Shown piece by piece: positions 1 through 3,043 of a stretch of DNA of 5,153 nt. The DNA lies in NCBI GenBank assembly GCA_016839405.1, contig JAEOUJ010000335.1:1-5153 (forward strand). Reading direction: 5' to 3'. Every line of letters starts with the position of its first letter. Positions within the stretch are counted from its first letter, which is position 1. A program made the position numbers and the translations under genes. The notes beneath the pieces are model-generated. The model worked only from the letters and a program-made list of their open reading frames with translations. It was not told the DNA's origin and did no database searches. Origin of the DNA: Candidatus Gerdarchaeota archaeon. Lineage in GTDB: Archaea > Asgardarchaeota > Heimdallarchaeia > JABLTI01.

Positions 1-313
1 TAATCAGATTATAGATTATACAATTATTAGTTATTGTTTTTTGTATTTTTTCTTCTAAACCAGGTCTAAAGCGCAATTCATCATATCTTGAATGATCAAT
101 TAGTGAATCAATTCTAGATTTAATTTGTATTACAAATCTTTTTGCTTCATCAAAAAATTGACTTGATTTTTGTGAATTAATTATTAATTTACGACAATCA
201 ATTAAAAGAAAAGTATTTGCTTCTCTTAGTTTGCGTTCATATTGAGCTAATTTATGTAAATCTTTAGGAGTATCAACCAAGTCTTTTAAAGCAGAGAACT
301 TTTCTTCACTCAT
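1..313 (-). CDS. Hypothetical helical protein, partial (5' end only; runs off left edge)
   Basis: I do not recognise this gene. Read on the minus strand from ATG at 313-311, the frame stays open for 104 codons to the window edge with no stop, so the C-terminus is missing. The protein starts MSEEKFSALKDLVD and is rich in Lys, Glu, Asp, Leu and Ile, with no obvious membrane segment, signal peptide or metal motif. The charge and hydrophobic spacing (for example residues 15-70) suggest long amphipathic helices, possibly a coiled coil. Start choice: ATG 313 is the first in-frame start, and an in-frame TAA lies nine codons upstream. No strong Shine-Dalgarno precedes it. It is divergent from the small membrane protein at 475. 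That the frame is coding is inferred from its uninterrupted length in AT-rich DNA, where stops are frequent, and from plausible amino-acid composition. Confidence 0.65.
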   Translation of the reverse strand, partial: MSEEKFSALKDLVDTPKDLHKLAQYERKLREANTFLLIDCRKLIINSQKSSQFFDEAKRFVIQIKSRIDSLIDHSRYDELRFRPGLEEKIQKTITNNCIIYNLI

Positions 314-345
314 ACTATTAACCCATTGTTGTTTCTGTTACAAAG

Positions 346-383
346 TCACTGAAATAACATTAAAAAGCTATTGAAATCAGTGA
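346..383. repeat. Short inverted repeat in divergent intergenic region
   Basis: TCACTGA at 346-352 is the reverse complement of TCAGTGA at 377-383. The two 7-bp arms are separated by 24 bases that contain the candidate TATA box of the left gene. The right arm also sits in a small palindrome (GAAAT, six bases, ATTTC, at 373-388). This could be an operator for a dimeric regulator between two divergent genes, but the arms are short and chance is a real alternative. Confidence 0.3.
359..369 (-). promoter_or_regulatory. Possible TATA box for the left minus-strand gene
   Basis: Read on the minus strand this is AGCTTTTTAAT, a TATA-like element about 50 nt upstream of the ATG at 313. An archaeal start about 25 nt downstream would give a leader of roughly 25 nt. 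It rests on composition and spacing only, and AT-rich DNA throws up such matches often. Confidence 0.3.
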
Positions 384-420
384 ATTTCGCTAAATGTATT
401 TTAATTATCCTTGTTAATAA

Positions 421-430
421 TTTTTAATAA
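421..430 (+). promoter_or_regulatory. Possible TATA box for the 77-residue membrane protein
   Basis: TTTTTAATAA lies about 45-54 nt upstream of ATG 475. With archaeal spacing, transcription would start near 451, giving a leader of about 24 nt that includes the GGAG ribosome site. If correct, it also rules out translation from ATG 430, which lies upstream of that predicted start. Confidence 0.35.
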
Positions 431-462
431 TGATAATATTTAGTATTTCTGTAATTAATAAT

Positions 463-466
463 GGAG
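463..466 (+). promoter_or_regulatory. Shine-Dalgarno GGAG deciding the start at 475
   Basis: GGAG ends eight bases before ATG 475. No comparable purine-rich site precedes the in-frame ATG at 430, so the shorter reading (77 residues) is preferred over the 92-residue one. Confidence 0.6.
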
Positions 467-474
467 CTGGAATT

Positions 475-708
475 ATGAAAACACTTGGAAATTTAATGAA
501 TAATAAAAATGCAGCAAAAAGCAAAAAGGGTATAATAACAAGTGCTGTTATAGCTATTGTTATTGTTAGTATAGCATCTTTTGTTTTTGGAGGAGGAGGA
601 GGAACTGTTATTGGAATTATTCTTAGTGTTTTGGTTCTAGGAGCTATTGGTGCAGGATTATTCTTTTGGCTTAAAGCAGTGGATGATTTACCAGATGCAA
701 TTGATTGA
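475..708 (+). CDS. Small two-helix membrane protein, function unknown (77 aa)
   Basis: I do not recognise a family. The 77-residue product begins MKTLGNLMNNKNAAKSKKG, a short basic head, followed by two strongly hydrophobic stretches at about residues 20-38 and 44-66. These are joined by five consecutive glycines (39-43), and the protein ends in an acidic tail (DDLPDAID). This reads as a helical hairpin in the cytoplasmic membrane, with both termini probably in the cytosol by the positive-inside rule. The glycines are encoded by five identical GGA codons (589-603), a trinucleotide repeat that could change length by slippage. An in-frame ATG at 430 would add 15 residues, but the GGAG site before 475 and the TATA candidate at 421-430 favour the later start. 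The gene stands alone, with a T-tract about 60 nt after its stop. Confidence 0.7.
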   Translation: MKTLGNLMNNKNAAKSKKGIITSAVIAIVIVSIASFVFGGGGGTVIGIILSVLVLGAIGAGLFFWLKAVDDLPDAID

Positions 709-766
709 AAGTTGGTTATTAAGTTAATTATTATAAACGATTATTAATTATATAGATTATAATTTA

Positions 767-772
767 TTTTTT
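767..772 (+). terminator. Possible U-tract terminator after the 77-aa gene
   Basis: Six consecutive Ts, within a wider T-rich run, lie about 60 nt past the stop at 708. Archaeal RNA polymerase can terminate at U-rich tracts without a hairpin. This is weak evidence in such AT-rich DNA. Confidence 0.25.
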
Positions 773-867
773 CAATCAAATTACTACTTTTATAAGTTTG
801 AAAAAAACATCATTTTATTAAATATATAAAGAAAAATAATTGAAAATGAATATAGCTATAAGTGAAT

Positions 868-878
868 ACCTTTAAATA
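868..878 (+). promoter_or_regulatory. Archaeal TATA box (ACCTTTAAATA) for the small-RNA candidate
   Basis: TTTAAATA at 871-878 is a near-consensus archaeal box A, preceded by ACC. The usual spacing of about 26 nt from its centre predicts a transcription start at 900-901, exactly where the first GC-rich hairpin (GCGTGC) begins. No protein gene starts within 350 bases downstream, so the promoter appears to serve a non-coding transcript, or else a very long leader for the CYTH gene. Confidence 0.5.
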
Positions 879-900
879 AAATGTTAGCATAGTTAATATA

Positions 901-1003
901 GCGTGCATAATGCCATTTGGCACGCCATTTTGAATTATTGACTATTAAGACTATCTCCTGTTTCAACGCGGGACCTTTCTATTGAAAGTGTTCCCGCGTT
1001 TTT
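901..1003 (+). ncRNA. Candidate structured small RNA of about 103 nt, family unknown
   Basis: The stretch stands out as a GC-richer island in very AT-rich DNA and has the parts of an independent transcription unit. A TATA box is placed for a start at about 901, a 5' hairpin follows (GCGTGC 901-906 with GCACGC 920-925), then a mostly single-stranded middle, and a long 3' hairpin ends in a T-tract. I see no long open frame in it; the only short one is ATG 910 to TGA 933 (7 codons). It does not match tRNA, 5S, RNase P or SRP RNA in size or motifs. Box C (RTGATGA) and box D (CTGA) are not clearly present, and no H/ACA layout was recognised. It could instead be a 3' UTR of the upstream gene or a leader attenuator of the CYTH gene 258 bases downstream. 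Confidence 0.45.
965..1003 (+). terminator. Hairpin plus T-tract, intrinsic-terminator-like
   Basis: AACGCGGGA (965-973) pairs perfectly with TCCCGCGTT (992-1000). Inside, CTTTC (975-979) pairs with GAAAG (984-988) around a four-base loop, leaving a small asymmetric bulge. Ts run on from 999 to 1003. The T-tract is on the plus-strand side only, so the element points rightward. It would end the small-RNA candidate or read-through from the gene at 475. Confidence 0.6.
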
Positions 1004-1191
1004 GATTTCGAAGAAATAAAAATTAAAATTATTTTAATGTCACTTTTTTTCTTATTCATTTTTGTGATTGTAAAAAACACTAAAAAAAAGAAATATTTTA
1101 ATTGATATTTCGTTAATTATCTGAAGATATAAATCTTCTAATTTAATTCAAGACTATCCAATACACAAATGAATTTTTCTCAAAAAATTGT

Positions 1192-1204
1192 TTTAATATA
1201 AATA
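1192..1204 (+). promoter_or_regulatory. Possible TATA box for the CYTH gene
   Basis: TTTAATATAAATA lies about 60 nt before ATG 1261. With standard spacing, transcription would start near 1224 and give a leader of about 37 nt carrying the AAGGA site. Confidence 0.4.
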
Positions 1205-1244
1205 ATAAACAAATATTTTTACTGGTTTCTTTGTTATTTTAAAA

Positions 1245-1249
1245 AAGGA
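1245..1249 (+). promoter_or_regulatory. Shine-Dalgarno AAGGA for the CYTH gene
   Basis: AAGGA ends 11 bases before ATG 1261, slightly long spacing but the only purine-rich site there. It supports the start, as does the CYTH signature beginning at residue 3. Confidence 0.5.
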
Positions 1250-1260
1250 TTGATTTAATA

Positions 1261-1779
1261 ATGTTTGATATAGAAATAAAAGCATATTATGAAAATCATG
1301 ATAAGGTTAGGCAATTTTTAAAAAATAAAAATGCAAAATTCCATGGAGTAGACAATCAAATTGATATTTACTTTTATGTTAAAAATGGGCGTCTAAAATT
1401 GCGAAAAGGAAAAATAGAATCTGCTTTAGTATTTTACAAACGTGCAAATAAAAAAGGAATTAAAATTAGCGAATATCACTTATATCATTCAAAGAATATA
1501 GAAAAACTAGAATCAATATTAACTGACTCTTTGGGCATATTAATTGAAGTAAAGAAAAAACGGGAAATGTATTTTATCAATAATATTAAATTTAACCTTG
1601 ATGTAGTTGAAGGTCTAGGAAAATTTATAGAAATTGAAGCTATAACAGACAATGAATCAGATTTTACCAAATTACATGAAATTGTAAGCTCTTATATTGA
1701 AATTTTAGAAATAAATGAATCCGATTTACAAAGTCTTTCCTATAGTGATCTCTTATTAAAGAAAAGAAAAACCAATTAG
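1261..1779 (+). CDS. CYTH-domain protein, class IV adenylate cyclase (CyaB)-like
   Basis: A complete 172-residue protein spanning one CYTH (triphosphate tunnel) domain, the usual length for stand-alone members. The N-terminal signature is D-I-E-I-K (residues 3-7), the family's ExExK with Asp replacing the first Glu. Further family-like elements follow in order: QIDIYF (33-38), basic strand RLKLR (44-48), FYKR (58-61), EVKKKREMYF (96-105), LDVVEGLGKFIEIE (113-126), and the terminal SYSDLL (160-165). Charged residues from opposing strands (E5, K7, K46, R48, K60, R61, K98-R101, D114, E124, E126) would line the tunnel that binds a triphosphate and divalent metals. Family members are adenylate cyclases, thiamine triphosphatases or inorganic triphosphatases. 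Spacing and C-terminus resemble class IV cyclases, but archaeal homologues are mostly uncharacterised, so substrate is uncertain. It is probably soluble and cytosolic, and monocistronic: the next gene starts 217 bases on with its own promoter. Confidence 0.88.
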   Translation: MFDIEIKAYYENHDKVRQFLKNKNAKFHGVDNQIDIYFYVKNGRLKLRKGKIESALVFYKRANKKGIKISEYHLYHSKNIEKLESILTDSLGILIEVKKKREMYFINNIKFNLDVVEGLGKFIEIEAITDNESDFTKLHEIVSSYIEILEINESDLQSLSYSDLLLKKRKTN

Positions 1780-1959
1780 AATTTTAAATTCCATTTAAAA
1801 AATGATTTTTAATAATTGAATAGCTAAAGAATTATTAATATAACAAAATAATTATTAAAATAAATTCTTTATTTTAGTTTACCAAAGCTAAATATCAAGG
1901 TAAGTATTTTATTAAATATGAAAACCTAGCTCTCTTTGATTCATTTGAAATAAAAAAGC

Positions 1960-1968
1960 TATATAAAA
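1960..1968 (+). promoter_or_regulatory. TATA box (TATATAAAA) before the TauE/SafE gene
   Basis: TATATAAAA is a strong archaeal TATA match. Its centre predicts a transcription start near 1989-1990, only about 7 nt before GTG 1997 and about 19 nt before ATG 2009. A transcript starting there would lose most of the AGAGGA ribosome site, so this promoter fits the ATG start better, or else an upstream box (TTAAATAT near 1912-1919) is the real one. Confidence 0.45.
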
Positions 1969-1983
1969 TGAAAGCATATGTTA

Positions 1984-1989
1984 AGAGGA
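1984..1989 (+). promoter_or_regulatory. Shine-Dalgarno AGAGGA favouring the GTG start at 1997
   Basis: AGAGGA ends seven bases before GTG 1997, close to ideal spacing. It lies 19 bases from the alternative ATG at 2009, which is too far. This is the reason for choosing the GTG. Confidence 0.5.
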
Positions 1990-1996
1990 ACTTATT

Positions 1997-2977
1997 GTGG
2001 AAATAATTATGGAATTTAGTTGGTTGATAATTTTAATCATTTTTTTAGCATTTATTTGTGAATTTGCAGATTCATCATTGGGCATGGGTTATGGAACTAC
2101 ACTCACTCCTGTTTTATTATTACTTGGTTATGAATCAGCTCAAATTGTTCCAGCAGTATTAATCTCTGAATGTGTAACAGGCATTGTCTCAGCAATTTTT
2201 CACGTTGTTTTTAAGAATATGAGTCTTGGGTATAATAAAAAACCATTAAAGGAAAGATTAGATGTTGCAGCAAAACCATTAACACCTAAACCAAGCACTG
2301 ATTTACAATATGGTGGAGGAACTAGTGGAAATATAAAACCAGAAAAAATTTCATTAAAAGAAAGAATAAAGGAGTTAACCATTGACACAAAAGTAGTAAT
2401 CATATTAACTTTATTTGGAATTATTGGAACTTTAATTGCATCAATTACTTCAGCAGTTTATGGTTATAATGATATGTTCAAATTTATTGTTAAATTATAC
2501 ATTGGTATTATGGTAATTGCTATGGGAATTCTAATATTGGCTTTACGAAATAAGCAAATTAAATTCTCTTTCAAAAGAATTATTTCTTTAGGTGCAATTG
2601 CAGGTTTTAATAAAGGTATATCAGGTGGTGGATATGGTCCTTTAACAGTTTCAGGGCAAATCCTATCTGGTAGAGAAGGAAAAAATGCTATAGCTTCAAC
2701 ATCACTTTCAGAGGGTATTATTTGTTTTGTTGGAGCATCAGCTTTTATTATTACCAACGTAATTAGAAGTAGTTTAGATTCTGGACCGATAACTGTAGGT
2801 GAACTTGGACTAGCTCCATTTTTGATATTAGGAGCTGTATTATCCGCACCACTTGCAGCATTTACTACTAAAGCAGTGGATAATAAATGGTTAAAGCTGC
2901 TGGTAGGTATCGTTACTATTATTTTAGGTTCATTTACATTAATTAGAACAATACTTGGTTATTTAGGCATATGGTAA
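1997..2977 (+). CDS. TauE/SafE-family (DUF81) membrane permease
   Basis: A 326-residue polytopic membrane protein of the sulfite exporter TauE/SafE family, whose members move sulfite, sulfoacetate or other organosulfur and small anionic compounds across the cytoplasmic membrane. About eight or nine hydrophobic segments are visible. The family's internal duplication shows as two glycine-rich motifs, SSLGMGYGTTLTP (26-38) and KGISGGGYGPLTV (206-218), each followed by a polar/hydrophobic segment with a conserved Glu (ISEC at 57-60, SLSEG at 236-240). Between the first helices and the segment at 131 lies a hydrophilic loop of about 57 residues (74-130), charged and with a Gly-rich patch (GGGTSG), longer than typical linkers. 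Start: GTG with AGAGGA at good spacing; ATG at codon 5 is the alternative and costs only four residues. The substrate cannot be read from sequence, and no sulfur-metabolism gene is adjacent. It is probably transcribed alone. Confidence 0.88.
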   Translation: MEIIMEFSWLIILIIFLAFICEFADSSLGMGYGTTLTPVLLLLGYESAQIVPAVLISECVTGIVSAIFHVVFKNMSLGYNKKPLKERLDVAAKPLTPKPSTDLQYGGGTSGNIKPEKISLKERIKELTIDTKVVIILTLFGIIGTLIASITSAVYGYNDMFKFIVKLYIGIMVIAMGILILALRNKQIKFSFKRIISLGAIAGFNKGISGGGYGPLTVSGQILSGREGKNAIASTSLSEGIICFVGASAFIITNVIRSSLDSGPITVGELGLAPFLILGAVLSAPLAAFTTKAVDNKWLKLLVGIVTIILGSFTLIRTILGYLGIW

Positions 2978-2980
2978 CAA

Positions 2981-3022
2981 ATAAAAGAAAAGTGCTATCC
3001 CCCCAATTAAAGGGGGGATAGC
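2981..3022 (-). terminator. Hairpin plus U-rich tail ending the minus-strand RING-type gene
   Basis: GCTATCCCCCC (2994-3004) and GGGGGGATAGC (3012-3022) form a perfect 11-bp stem with a seven-base AT loop. It lies 21 bases past the stop of the minus-strand gene. On the minus strand the stem is followed by a T-rich run (ACTTTTCTTTTATTTG). On the plus strand no T-tract follows directly, so termination from the right is better supported, although the stem could also slow transcription from the TauE/SafE gene. Confidence 0.65.
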
Positions 3023-3043
3023 TAACCGACTCCCCAACATAAG

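Larger units (their letters stand above)
709..1260. other. 552-base stretch with no protein gene; holds one small-RNA candidate
   Basis: No open frame longer than about 10-12 codons with a sensible start was seen on either strand. The interval is very AT-rich except for about 895-1003, which has clearly more G and C and forms hairpins; it is annotated separately as a small-RNA candidate. From 1004 to 1190 there is low-complexity A/T sequence with a small hairpin (GAAGAT 1123-1128 and ATCTTC 1133-1138, loop of four). The last 70 bases hold the promoter and ribosome site of the CYTH gene. Confidence 0.6.

Noticed and set aside
430..474. N-terminal extension of the small membrane protein from ATG 430
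   Set aside because: No ribosome site precedes it, it overlaps the TATA candidate, and GGAG is well placed for ATG 475.
910..933. Seven-codon open frame (MPFGTPF) in the small-RNA candidate
   Set aside because: It is too short to support as a gene, has no ribosome site, and is better explained by the hairpin sequence.
964..990. ATTGAAAG on the plus strand and GTTGAAAC on the minus strand, resembling ends of CRISPR repeats
   Set aside because: Each occurs once, inside the terminator-like hairpin, with no regularly spaced copies anywhere in the window.
1485..1670. 61-codon minus-strand open frame opposite the CYTH gene
   Set aside because: It is antisense to conserved CYTH motifs, short, and has no supporting signals.
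1873..1892. AT-rich hairpin TTTAGTTT / AAGCTAAA with loop ACCA between the CYTH and permease genes
   Set aside because: The eight pairs are nearly all A-T with one G-U and no following T-tract; such structures are expected by chance in this composition.
2464..2757. 97-codon minus-strand open frame opposite the permease
   Set aside because: It is antisense to the clear TauE/SafE repeats and lacks recognisable features or a ribosome site.
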